A stretch of 64,000 bases of DNA from contig NZ_JASJPW010000001.1 of NCBI RefSeq assembly GCF_030052995.1, positions 1,726,001 through 1,790,000 on the forward strand. Reading direction: 5' to 3'. Under the pieces are notes generated by a model. The model worked only from the letters and a program-made list of their open reading frames with translations, was not told the origin of the DNA and made no database searches. The DNA comes from Gemmobacter sp. 24YEA27 (GTDB lineage Bacteria; Pseudomonadota; Alphaproteobacteria; Rhodobacterales; Rhodobacteraceae). Below, piece after piece: positions 7,845-17,121 of this stretch (position 1 is the first letter of the stretch; each line of letters starts with the position of its first letter). Position numbers and translations under genes: made by a program.

Positions 7845-8315
7845 ATGACGGGGTTGCTCTCTGTCCTTAAACGCTGCCTTGCGCAAGCCATTCTGGCGAT
7901 TTGCGCTTTGCTCTTCGCTTTCAGCCCGGGCCGCGCCATGGCGCAGGTCGTTTGGGAGGATTTCCGCGGCAATGAACGTGTTCCCTTGCCACTCGGAAAC
8001 CCACACTACGAAAATGATGAGGGCGCCCCCCTTGTGACGCTGAAGAATTTCTCAAGCAATGTCATTAATGTAGCGCGATCAGGGACGAGTAATAGTATAA
8101 ATTTCCGGGCCTTGGATTATACCCTGTGCAACTACGAGGACGCCCCAGGGAGCGCGTCATGTATTGCCCGGGTTCAGGGGCGCGTGCTTTGGGCAAGGGT
8201 TCAGTTTCCCCAACCCGGGAATTACACATTCTCGCTGGCGCATGACGACCAGGTCGATATCGATGTGTCGGGCAACTTTGCCAGCAATTCTTTTAAAACG
8301 ATTGTAACGCCCCAC
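7845..8315 (+). pseudogene. 5' fragment of a secreted PA14-like surface protein, cut by IS3
   Basis: The chosen start (MTGLLSVLKRC) gives a classic signal peptide (LAQAILAICALLFAFSPGRAMAQ). About 120 residues follow with a PA14-like pattern (YENDEGAPLVTLKNF, then NYTFSLAHDDQVDIDVSGNF). PA14-type modules bind carbohydrate or act in adhesins. The open frame stops within the IS3-family element at 8316. A 3' remnant that ends just before the next gene lies on the far side of the IS (to 9692), but a large middle part is missing. Confidence 0.6.
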
Positions 8316-8351
8316 TGAACTTCTGCTCATGCTATAAGGAGACAGGTAGCA

Positions 8352-8669
8352 ATGAGTGTGAGTATGGAAGACGGCGTCAAACGGTGGACCGCGAAGCGCA
8401 AGACAGCGCTGGTGATCGAGATCATTCAAGGCAAGACGACCGTTGCGGAGGCGAGCCGGTCGTTTGATCTGTCGCCCTCGGAGATCGAGGGTTGGGTCGA
8501 TGACGCGAAGCGCGGGATGGAGAATTCTCTGCGGGCGAACCCGCTCGACATCCGGGAGCAATACGAGAAGCAGCTGAAGGACCTGCAGGAGGCCTATGGC
8601 GAGGCGATGCTGGAGCTGCGTGCGCGAAAAAAGTTCCAGGCCCTGCTGGATGCTCAGGACGAGAAATGA
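8352..8669 (+). CDS. IS3-family transposase OrfA
   Basis: 105 residues. An N-terminal helix-turn-helix (KRKTALVIEIIQGKTTVAEAS, RSFDLSPSEIEGWVDDA) recognises the IS ends, and a C-terminal leucine-rich coiled coil (YEKQLKDLQEAYGEAMLELRARKK) mediates multimer formation. Near its end the heptamer A_AAA_AAG (8627-8633) is in the correct phase for -1 ribosomal frameshifting. The -1 frame is open from there into orfB, so an OrfAB fusion, the real transposase in this family, can be made. Confidence 0.85.
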   Translation: MSVSMEDGVKRWTAKRKTALVIEIIQGKTTVAEASRSFDLSPSEIEGWVDDAKRGMENSLRANPLDIREQYEKQLKDLQEAYGEAMLELRARKKFQALLDAQDEK

Positions 8670-9487
8670 TCCGCAGCATTCACCGGGGCCTGCTCGCGGA
8701 AGGGTTTGCCGTGCCGCTGACGAAACTCTGCGCCTGGTTTGGCGTCCCGCGGCGCACGGTCTACTATCTGCCGACGAAGGGGGCGCCGAAGATCGCAGCG
8801 CGCTTCGCCGAACCGATCAAAGCGATGATCGAGAGCAATCCGTCCTTCGGCTACCGCACGGTCGCTTGGCTGCTGGGGTTCAACAAGAACACGGTTCAGC
8901 GGATCTTCCGGCTCAAGGGCTGGCAGGTCCGCAAGCGGGTTCTGGGCATGCGACCGCGGATCGAAGCGATCCCTTCGGTGGCCGCCGCGCCGAACGAGCG
9001 GTGGTCGACCGACATGTGCCGGGTCTGGGCCGGGCGCGACGGCTGGACTACCCTTGCCCTCGTCATCGACTGCCACACACGCGAACTGCTCGGCTGGCAC
9101 CTGTCCCGATCCGGCAAGGCCACGACGGCCGCCAGTGCGCTGGAGCATGCGCTGATCACCCGGTTCGGCACCCTCGGCCGGGTGCCAGAGCCATTCCTGC
9201 TGCGGTCGGACAATGGTCTGGTCTTCACCAGTCGCAAGTTCACGGGTTTGGTGCGCGGCTACGGGCTGAAGCAGGAGTTCATCACTCCGCATTGCCCGCA
9301 ACAAAATGGCATGGTCGAGCGCGTGATCCGGACGCTGAAGGAGCAATGCGTCCATCGCCAGCGCTTCGACAGCATCCAGCACGCCGCCCGCGCGATCGGT
9401 GAATGGATCGGCTTCTACAACCATCAGCGCCCGCATCAGGCGCTGAAGATGAAAACGCCAGCACAGGCATTCGCCTTAGCGGCTTAA
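8666..9487 (+). CDS. IS3-family transposase OrfB (DDE integrase domain)
   Basis: 273 residues: an HTH_21-like region (FGYRTVAWLLGFNKNTVQRIFRL) followed by the retroviral-integrase-like core. The DDE residues are visible as WSTDMCRVW (first Asp), LRSDNGLVFTS (second Asp) and the Glu in NGMVERVIRTLKEQ. The end (FYNHQRPHQALKMKTPAQAF) is typical. It overlaps orfA by 4 bp (ATGA) and is probably made both alone and as an OrfAB fusion. Confidence 0.9.
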   Translation: MIRSIHRGLLAEGFAVPLTKLCAWFGVPRRTVYYLPTKGAPKIAARFAEPIKAMIESNPSFGYRTVAWLLGFNKNTVQRIFRLKGWQVRKRVLGMRPRIEAIPSVAAAPNERWSTDMCRVWAGRDGWTTLALVIDCHTRELLGWHLSRSGKATTAASALEHALITRFGTLGRVPEPFLLRSDNGLVFTSRKFTGLVRGYGLKQEFITPHCPQQNGMVERVIRTLKEQCVHRQRFDSIQHAARAIGEWIGFYNHQRPHQALKMKTPAQAFALAA

Positions 9488-9503
9488 CTTGAGCAGAAAC
9501 TGA

Positions 9504-9692
9504 TGGGTCATTACAATCCGGGGCACCAGTGCGATGCTGCGCATAACCTATGTGCTTGCCCGGGAGGAGCCCGATAAGCTGGCGCAACAGCGGCTGCGCC
9601 TGGTCGAACGGGCGCTGCGGGCACTGTGGCGTGAGCAGGGTAGCTATAAGCTGACCATAGAGACCCTTGTTCAGAGGGCAGGAGCGCAGTGA
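9504..9692 (+). pseudogene. 3' remnant of the IS-interrupted surface protein gene
   Basis: After the IS3 right end, a frame reads SAMLRITYVLAREEPDKLAQ and continues to a TGA at 9690-9692, overlapping the next ATG (TGATG). The pattern resembles the C-terminal end of an OmpA-like or large repeat surface protein. Together with the 5' PA14-like piece it frames the IS. The coupled TGATG suggests that the lost gene and the barrel gene were one operon. Confidence 0.45.
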
Positions 9693-12600
9693 TGGTAATA
9701 TGGATCAGAACCGGATCGTTGCGGGCTCTTTTTGCGGGTGGTGTGGCAGTTTGTATCATGATCCCCGGCGGCGGGCTGCGGGCGCAGGATGCCTGCCGGG
9801 CGGATGGCAGGGGTTTCGAAAACGACTGCAGGCATTACAATCCAGGCACCGTCGTCAGCCGCCCCGTTCAGCCCAATGTGTCAGACGGACCGGCGCCGGA
9901 CCTGGGCGAGATCGGGTTTTCAATCTCGATCGACGGTGTGGCGGCAGGAGAGGGCGCGACACGGCGCACGATTGCGGGCGCTCCGGCGCGGCCGCAGGAG
10001 TTGCGTGAGATTGACCGGCTGCTGGATATAGCAGGCGTCGATCTGACCTATGACGGGCTGGGCGCGCGGCCACGGCTGGCGGTTGCCACCAGCGACCTGC
10101 GCGAGAGCTTTGTCGCCGGTGAGGTGGTGCGTTTCCGGGCATCCTCAAACTACCCGGCCTGGATCGTGAAGACCGAAGTGGTCATCACCGATACGCGCGG
10201 ACGTACCGTCGCACTGGTGCCGATAGCCGCCAATGGCGAGGCAGGCTGGACCATGCCCGCCGCCAGCACCGATTCAGGCGGGCGCGACACGTATCTTTAC
10301 TTCCTGCGCGCGACCGACAGCGCCGGGCGGCGTGATGAGACGCGCAGCCTGGTGCTGGCGCGCGCGACCAGCCGGCTGCCGACCGATCTGACCGGGCCGG
10401 TGACTGCGGCGGGCGAAGGCGACGACATGACGGCGCGGCGGGGCATTCCGGTGACGGGCGGCGCCATCACCGTCTCGGGCCATTCGCCTGCCGGTCAGCC
10501 GGTCAGTGTTCTGGGAGAGGCGGTGCCGGTGGACCCCTCGGGCAGTTTCGTGGTGCAGCGCATCCTGCCGCCCGGCACCCATGCGGTGGCGATCTCGGTC
10601 GACGGGCGGGCGATGGACCGTTCGGTCACGATCGAGAAATCGGAATGGTTCGCGACCGGCATCATCGATGTGACGGTGGGGCGCCATGACGGCGAGACCT
10701 GGAAGCTGGGCCGCGTCGCCGGTTTTGCCCAGGGGACCCTGGCGAATGGTACGCGGATCACCGCTTCGGTCGACACGCAGGAGGCGGAGCTGCGCGATCT
10801 GTTCCGCAACTTTGGCCGCAAGAACCCGGATCAGACGCTGCGCGAAATGAAATCCGAGGATGTGTTCAACACATTCGGCGATGACAGCCGGATGAGCGAT
10901 CTGGCGCCAAGCTCGGGCAAATTCTTCCTGCGGGCAGAGAAGGACGGCTCCTACCTGCAATGGGGCGATTTCCGGCCGCTGGCCGATCAGAACCTGACCG
11001 TGCGCAGCGAGCGCGCGCTTTATGGGATTTCGGGCGAATACCGCTCGCTCGACGTCACCCGGGACGGCGAGGCCAAACTGCGATTTACCGGCTTTGCCGC
11101 CCAGGCCGACAGCCTGATGCAGCGCGATGTGATGCGCGCGACCGGCGGCTCGGCCTATTTCCTGTCGCGTCAGGATATTCTTGCCGACAGCGAAAGCATC
11201 TGGGTCGAGATCCGCTCGCGCACCACCGGCCTTGTGGTGCAGCGCCGCCGTCTTGCCGAAGGTACTGATTATCGCATCAATCCGGTGCAGGGCGTGGTGA
11301 TCCTGAACGCGCCGCTTTCGGCGACGACGGGGGCGATGGTCTGGTGACCAATAACCCATTGGGCGATTATGACGTCAATCTGGTGGCGCAATATGAATAT
11401 GTGCCGGCCACCGGCGATATTGACGGCTATACCGCAGGGGCCCGCGGCGAGACCTGGGTCAGTGACCATCTCCGCCTTGGCGCCACGGTGCTGCGCGAGA
11501 CGACGGGTCTGGCCGATAACGACCTTGGCGGCATTGATATCCTGATCCGTGACGGTGAGGCGCGCGAGCTCTCGCTGGAATATGCCACCAGCGAAGGGCC
11601 GGGCTTTGGCTCAGGCTTCTCGCTGAATGGCGGGCTGGATCTGGAACCCGGCAATCCCAGCTATGGTCTGCCGGGGCTGCGGGCGGATGCCTGGAGGATC
11701 GCCGGCCGAACGGATCTTGCCTTCCTGGGGCTTGATGGCGAAGTCGAGGCCTTCTTTGATCGCAAAGAGGCGGGGTTCTCCTCGCCCGATGACAATATCC
11801 AGTATGACCAGGAGGCCTGGGGCCTGTCGGGTCGGGTGGCGGTCTCTGTCCGCACCGATTTGACCTTCGGCGGAGAGGGTTTCCGGGATGACAATGGCAA
11901 GCGCAAGGAAACAGCCCGGATCGGCTTTGCGCATCGCCTTGATGAACAATGGACGCTTGAGGGGGAAGTCGCGCATGATGATCGCCGCGAGTCCGTCCCC
12001 TCATCGACACTTGTGGATTACGGCAAACGCACCGATGCGGCCCTGCGGCTGACCTGGAAGCGCGATGAGGACCTCTCGGTCTGGGGGTTTGGCCAGGTGA
12101 CGCTGGCGCATGATGCGTCCCGGCGCAGCAATGACCGGATCGGCGCCGGTTTCTCGACCCGGCTGAGCGAGCGTGTGACCCTGCTGGCCGAAGCATCGGA
12201 TGGCAGTCTCGGCGGGGCAGGGCGGTTGGAATTTGGCTATCGCCCGAATGACACCACCACCACCACCATCGGCTACCGGCTTGATCCGCTGCGCCGTTTT
12301 GATGCGAACGACTTTTCCGGGCGCGACAGGGGCAGCCTTGTCTTCGGCACCAGTTCCAGGGTGAATGACCGCTGGTCCTATCTGTCGGAAAGCACCTATA
12401 GCGCGCTTGGCACAAGGCCCTCGCTGACCTCGGGCTATGGCGTGACCTATACGCCCTCCGAGCGGTGGAAATATGACGGCACGCTGCAATTCGGCGAGAG
12501 CCGCGAAGAGGATGGCACCAGGCTTGAGCGGCGCGGGTTTTCGCTTGGTCTGCGCTACACAGAGGCTGATCTGGTCTCGGCCGGGTTGCGCGGCGAATGG

Positions 12601-13275
12601 ACCAATGAGAACTCCAATCGGCCCAGCAATGCGCTGGATCGCGACACCTGGCTGGTCTCGGGCTTTTACGAGACGAAGGTCTCAGAGGACTGGCGGTTTG
12701 TCTCTTCGCTGGATGCAGTGATCTCCGACAGCGACCAGTCCTCGTTCCGCGATGGCCGCTATGTCGAGGCGCGGATCGGCTATGCCTGGCGCCCGGTGGA
12801 AAATGACCGGATCAATGCGCTGTTCAGCTATACGTATCTGCATGACCTGCCCGGCGCGGATCAGGTGAATATCGACGGCAATGTCGATGGCCCGCGCCAG
12901 AAAAGCCATATCGTGAACGCCGCGATCAGCTGGAAGGCCGACCCGGTCTGGACGCTGGGCGCAAAATACGGCTACCGGATGCGCGAGGCTGCCGATCGTG
13001 GTAGCAATGACTTCACGCGCTCCGAGGCGCATCTCGCCGTGCTGCGCGCCGATTACCACATTGTCCATAACTGGGACGTGATGGCCGAGATCCGCGGCCT
13101 CTGGGCCCCGGGCACCAACATCACCGAGAAAGCTGCCCTTCTCGGCGTCTACCGCCTTTTCGGCGACAATATCCGCGTCGGAGGCGGCTATCTCTGGGGC
13201 ACCGTCAGTGACGACCTGCGCAAGATCGAAAGCCCGGATAAGGGCTACTTCCTCAACATCACAACACAGTTCTGA
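9692..13275 (+). pseudogene. Large outer-membrane beta-barrel surface protein, split by one missing base
   Basis: Two frames make one protein of about 1190 residues. The first (to 11347) has a signal peptide (IRTGSLRALFAGGVAVCIMIPG), an unknown N-terminal region, an Ig-like module (PVTGGAITVSGHSPAGQPVSV) and a periplasmic domain (RAEKDGSYLQWGDFRPLADQ). The second (from a GTG at 11344) is a C-terminal barrel of about 600 residues with alternating strands, ending in ITTQF, a terminal aromatic as in outer-membrane porins. The halves differ by one frame next to a G5 run (11329-11333). The GTGA overlap could allow coupled translation, but a barrel without a signal peptide would not be exported, so a one-base deletion or sequencing error is more likely. 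Predicted role: surface transport or attachment. Confidence 0.6.
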
Positions 13276-13642
13276 ACGCTGATCTGTCGAAGATCGGTGA
13301 CAACTGAGCAAACCTACAGTTTTGCCCTGTGTCAGCGCCGATCTGTGCCGACTCCTGCCCGCTGAAGCCGCAATCAGCGATGCGGTCCGTGGTGAGATTT
13401 GCACGGGAAATGCCATTCTCAGCGCAGTATAGCGGCAGCCTGGTTTGTAGTGCTTTTGGCGGTTCCGATGGACGCCGGCTTGAAAGGGCAAACTGGTTTT
13501 GCCTGAAGTTGCGGGAGCGAAGTTCGCTGCAGGTGGCCTTGGCACTGGTCACCAAGGGTCTTCGATCAATCTGACAGTCGGGCCGGTGAAGCCGCGCCGG
13601 GATGCCAATCGGTGTTGAATGTGGCCTTCCCCTGGGAGACGC
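13276..13642. other. Intergenic region between the barrel gene and IS66 debris
   Basis: 367 bp without a gene I can support. Just after the barrel gene, CGATCTTC... pairs (GATCTGTCGAAGATC, about 13280-13294) might act as a weak terminator. A small hairpin GGCAAA-CTG-GTTTTGCC lies near 13488-13504. The rest looks like degraded DNA. Confidence 0.35.
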
Positions 13643-14660
13643 GTAAGCGGTGCGCGGCGCCCTTTGTTTTGGCTTTGTTCTGCTTCTTGCATGCGAGCCG
13701 CAAGTGAGCTTGGGGGAGTTTTGCAGTGGTGCAGAAAACTGAGCACCGGATGGAGGTCTGCGGATCGCCTGGCCTGCCTCGGATCCAGGTGATTGATGGG
13801 CCGACCGGTCCTGGGCGAATGATCTGAAGGCGCGGATCGTGGCAGAGAGCTTTGGCCCGGCGGGCGGGTATGCGACCCTGCGGCCAGATGCGGCGTGATC
13901 GCGCGGCATCTGTCGGGCTGGCGGGCGCTGGCGCGCACGGGGCAGGTCGTTCTGCCCGGGGCGGATACTCCCGCGAACATGCCTGCCTTCGTGCTGCGGG
14001 TCGTCGCGGCTCCGGAGCCGCCCGCGCGTTTGCCCATCCCTTGCCCGTGACCTGTCAGCGGATGCGGCCCGGCTCGGGCTGCGGCGCGGGTGGCGGCGCG
14101 GGTGGCGGCATTGAGGCCGTGCTGTGATCCTCCCGGAGCAGACGGTGCGGATCATGATTGTGACGAGGCCCGTGGACATCCGCAAAGGCCATGACGCTCT
14201 GGCGGCTATCGCGCAGGGCGAGCTCGGCTCTACACCGGGCGCGGGCGTGATGGTGGTGTTCCGTTCGTGCCGTGGTGACAGGATCAAAATCCTGCTCTGG
14301 GACTGCAGCGGGGTGCCGCGGCTGTCGCTGGAGCAGTTCGAGGCGTTGCCCGCGGGTCTCGACCGGCGCCTTATCCGGGCGCCGCGCCCTGTTCTGCCCG
14401 GCGCCGCAGAATGACCACTTGCCACTGTAAATCATAGAACTCTGCACGGATCTGCAGTCCGAACCGGCATGCCTGATCCCGCGGATTCTCCTGATCTCGA
14501 AGCTCTGCTGCCCATGCTGCGCCCGGCCTCTGAGGCCTTGCAGAATCGGGTGTCAGGTCCTGAATCGCTGACCGAGCGGCAGGATCATCTGATCGCCGAA
14601 CTGCACCATGCGCTCTTCGGCAAGCAGGCCGCGCACCGCTACAGGGATCCCATCAGTCCG
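13643..14660 (+). mobile_element. IS66-family element remnant
   Basis: It starts near GTAAGCGGTGCGCGGCGCC (13643), which resembles IS66 left ends, and holds pieces of the three IS66 genes in order. A tnpA fragment (about 13800-13905, LKARIVAESFGPAGG in one frame with later stops) is followed by tnpB (14124-14414) and the start of tnpC (14469-14663). The 3' part is lost where an IS110 fragment begins at about 14660. Confidence 0.65.
14124..14414 (+). pseudogene. IS66 TnpB, internally deleted
   Basis: 96 codons beginning MILPEQTVRIMIVTRPVDIRK, the conserved TnpB start, then GHDALAAIAQ and FRSCRGDRIKILLWD. After WDCSGV the central part of TnpB (about 20 residues) is missing, and the end RLIRAPRPV is typical. 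IS66 TnpB is an accessory protein needed for transposition. The internal deletion makes this copy non-functional. Confidence 0.7.
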
Positions 14661-14663
14661 GTG
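14469..14663 (+). pseudogene. IS66 TnpC transposase, N-terminal fragment
   Basis: About 60 codons (SLTERQDHLIAELHHALFGKQ) match the start of the IS66 TnpC transposase, a leucine-zipper-like helix followed by the LFGK motif. The gene then breaks off (RDPISPV) at the junction with IS110-type sequence, leaving no catalytic domain. Confidence 0.65.
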
Positions 14664-14892
14664 TAGATATGTCTTGACTGGCACCATAGCTGCCCGAGCA
14701 CTCGACCCCGACACGGCCCAGATCGCCGAAGGACCGCATCCACGCCAGCATCAAACGATAGCGATGCCGTGTTGTCGGGAAGCTCTCGGTGCCGGGAACA
14801 CGGTCTCGGTGGTCGACGACGGCCGCGACATGCAAATCTTTGTGTGTCTCGACGCCACCGATGACATGAGTTTCTTCTGGACAGACTGCCAT
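14660..14892 (-). pseudogene. IS110-family transposase, N-terminal fragment
   Basis: About 75 codons: VIGGVETHKDLHVAAVVD holds the first acidic residue of the DEDD RuvC-like domain of IS110 enzymes, and LGRVGVECSGSYGAS is the next conserved block. The protein ends at the IS66 junction, without the Tnp20/serine domain. It is the 5' end of an element whose remainder is gone. Confidence 0.65.
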
Positions 14893-15154
14893 CCGATTAT
14901 CCTCTCCTGGATCGCTTATTCGCTCGTTGCGCCGAAGGATGCAGGGACGGGACAGTCATGGGACCGAATGGTCATGCCCTTCTGGAGCCACGTCGCACCT
15001 TCGAGGCCAGGCCTCACCGCAGGACGTTCCCGGATGATCGACAGGTCCAGGGAAATACATGTGTCAGATCGATTTGGATCGCTCGGAGTGAGGATCAGAA
15101 CACATCGGAAAGCCCTGCGGCAGCAATCCAGCGAAGGGTCGATCGGTGTTTGAG

Positions 15155-15403
15155 TCAAACTATCCCAGAACTGCCATCAAGCGTATGACGGTCAGAAGGA
15201 TGCAGCAGAGTTACGGCTTTTCCGCGTCGCCCTGCCGTCATCACCAGTTTGCCCATGATCAGTGAGGCACCCCGATCTGCTTTCATCGTCCACCCCACAG
15301 CGCGCCGTGAGAAGAGGTGGGCAACGACCGCACCGCAGAGCCTGCCTTCCGCGGCCCGGATGCGGCGGACCTGGGCCGTCCACTTCTGGTTCGCCCGGGT
15401 CAC
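15155..15403 (-). pseudogene. IS3-family OrfB fragment
   Basis: About 80 codons (MTRANQKWTAQVRRIRAAEG, VAHLFSRRAVGWTMKADRG, TLLHPSDRHTL) match the DDE core of IS3-family OrfB around its first two acidic positions, with several changes. Both ends are missing and conserved residues are altered (for example, a tryptophan-aspartate-like region replaced by AQVRR). A third kind of IS debris within 2 kb. Confidence 0.55.
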
Positions 15404-15411
15404 GCTGCCGC

Positions 15412-16128
15412 TCAGATCCAGTCGAGATTAACATGGGTTGGCGGATATGTTTCGGCCACCCGGCGGCGCAGCTCGCGAAATCTCTGGCGCAGCTCGGGGA
15501 ATTTGCGCTCATGGGTCTCGGCCACGAGGCTTTTGACCCGGGCGAAAAGCCCGTCGCGCTCCATGGCCTCAAGGATTTCCAGCTCTGCACCCTCGATATC
15601 GAGCTTGAGGAAGCCGATCTGTCCCTTTTCGCGCAGGAAGGCGGGGAAATCGATCAGCTGCACCTCGACAGAGTTTCCTTCATCAATGCCGCGCCCGCCA
15701 TCGAGGATGGTGTTTTTCACCGAGGCCCCCACCGGATTGGCGTCGAAATTCCCGGCGCGCATCAGGCGGACGGTGCCGGCGCGGGTGCCGACGGCGGAAT
15801 TGATCAGCGTGACATTCGTGGTAGCACCGAATTTCTGCTGCAAGGCCGCAAAGCAATCCGGATCGGGTTCAAAGGCGATCACATCGGCGCCGGTGGCGGC
15901 AAGCTGCGCCGTCACCACGCCCATATTGGCGCCGCAATCCACCGCCAGATCCCCCGGCCGCAGCATGGCACAGATGCCGGTCAGATAGCCCTCGGCCCAG
16001 GCCTTGCGCATATTGCGCTTCTGGCGGCGGATCATCATCTCGGCCCGCTGTTCGGCCTTTGACTTCGGAGCGCTCGCGTCAGTGTCAGGCGCGGCCTCAG
16101 GCGGCGCAGCTTTCTTGCGCGCGGCCAT
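15412..16128 (-). CDS. FkbM-family methyltransferase
   Basis: 239 residues from the chosen ATG at 16128, which overlaps the upstream gene's stop by one base (TAATG). A longer in-frame start would lie inside that gene. The N-terminus is a K/A/P-rich tail. The SAM-binding fold follows: motif I VDCGANMGVVTA, the acidic VIAFEPDPD at the end of strand 2, and the FkbM-typical FLKLDIEGAELEIL. FkbM enzymes methylate hydroxyls on sugars or polyketides. Between glycosyltransferase genes, it probably methylates a glycan. It forms a two-gene operon with the DxD glycosyltransferase. Confidence 0.8.
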   Translation of the reverse strand: MAARKKAAPPEAAPDTDASAPKSKAEQRAEMMIRRQKRNMRKAWAEGYLTGICAMLRPGDLAVDCGANMGVVTAQLAATGADVIAFEPDPDCFAALQQKFGATTNVTLINSAVGTRAGTVRLMRAGNFDANPVGASVKNTILDGGRGIDEGNSVEVQLIDFPAFLREKGQIGFLKLDIEGAELEILEAMERDGLFARVKSLVAETHERKFPELRQRFRELRRRVAETYPPTHVNLDWI

Positions 16129-16958
16129 TACTCCTCCAGCGCCTTTGCCGGATCGACGCCGATCTCTTCGCACATCCGCGCGGCATAGGAATTCGCCAGC
16201 GGCACGTTCTTGCGCCACCAGGGCCTGGTGCCATTGGTATAGAGATGCACCGAGAGCGTCTGATCGGTGAAATGACCCTCGACGCGACCATAGGGGTCGT
16301 AAAACACATCATTCAGCTGGAAGGGCACCGGGTAAAGCACATCGGGGCCGAGCGCCTTCTCATAATCGCCGGTCTGCTGGGCGAAATATGTAAAGGCCTG
16401 GGGGCCAAAGGCGGTGCGTTCGGCGTTATAGATCCGCACGGCCTGGGGCAGCGCGTGGTCCTGCTTCTCGATGCGCTTTTTCTGCTGTTTGTTGAACCAG
16501 GCCGGCGCCTCGGGCAGGTTGTCATAGTAATCCAGCAGCTGGTGGATCAGCTCGCCATCTTTCGGAATATAAACCACGCCGCAATTCAATGCGCCGCGAA
16601 AGCCATGGCCGGCATAGATATTCTGCATCTCGTCGGGGAAGGGCTTATGGCAATAGGCGTCGCAGTCGATCCAGACCGCGTCGGTTTTCTGGATCATCTT
16701 GTAGCGGAACACGTTCGAGAGGAAACTTTCCGAGGTCTGGGCCACGATGCCCATGTCGATATCCATGATCTCGGTCGCGGGGCGGACCTCGATCCCTTCA
16801 GGGACATTCGAGACTTCTTCGGTGCAAAAAAGCGTGGTCGGATGGCCGTGGCGCATATGGCTCAGAAGACAGAGCTGGTTCAGGTAATGCAGGCGCGGGC
16901 CAATCCAGAGAGAGGCGACCGGGCGGCGAACCGGGGGGCGGCGTACTGGGGTCGACAA
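16128..16958 (-). CDS. Glycosyltransferase with DxD motif (GT32-like)
   Basis: 276 residues. VWIDCDAYCHKPF carries a DxD-type metal and nucleotide-sugar site. LWIGPRLHYLNQLCLLSH at the start and GALNCGVVYIPKD in the middle resemble the capsular-polysaccharide/Gb3-type transferase group. No membrane segment, so it is probably cytoplasmic or peripheral. It precedes and overlaps the FkbM gene by one base. The exact donor and acceptor cannot be told from sequence. Confidence 0.7.
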   Translation of the reverse strand: MSTPVRRPPVRRPVASLWIGPRLHYLNQLCLLSHMRHGHPTTLFCTEEVSNVPEGIEVRPATEIMDIDMGIVAQTSESFLSNVFRYKMIQKTDAVWIDCDAYCHKPFPDEMQNIYAGHGFRGALNCGVVYIPKDGELIHQLLDYYDNLPEAPAWFNKQQKKRIEKQDHALPQAVRIYNAERTAFGPQAFTYFAQQTGDYEKALGPDVLYPVPFQLNDVFYDPYGRVEGHFTDQTLSVHLYTNGTRPWWRKNVPLANSYAARMCEEIGVDPAKALEE

Positions 16959-17121
16959 GGGCGGAACCTCAACCTTTATTGTTTCAATTCAGGATACAGT
17001 ATTGCCGCATCCCCCAACAGAGTCCTGCTCGGATCCCGGCTGGATTATTCCCGATCCTCATCACGCGGCGAGGGTTTTCCTGTGGCGCAATGGTGGCGGG
17101 AAGGTGATTTTTCTTCCTGCG

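Larger units (their letters stand above)
8316..9503 (+). mobile_element. IS3-family insertion sequence
   Basis: About 1.19 kb with imperfect terminal repeats TGAACTTCTGCTCA (8316) and TCAGTTTCTGCTCA (right end, minus strand, to about 9503). It holds two overlapping genes (orfA, orfB) with a slippery A_AAA_AAG at 8627-8633, the hallmark of IS3 elements. Both genes are intact, so this copy may be active. Exact end bases and the target duplication are not certain by eye. Confidence 0.8.

Noticed and set aside
11341..11350. Programmed frameshift or coupled translation (GTGA overlap) in the barrel gene
   Set aside because: There is no slippery heptamer in phase, the second half alone would lack a signal peptide, and the same one-base defect is found in five other genes, so an error or a simple deletion is a better explanation.
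13259..14425. 388-codon minus-strand frame
   Set aside because: It runs antisense through IS66 tnpA and tnpB fragments, which have clear family motifs on the plus strand.
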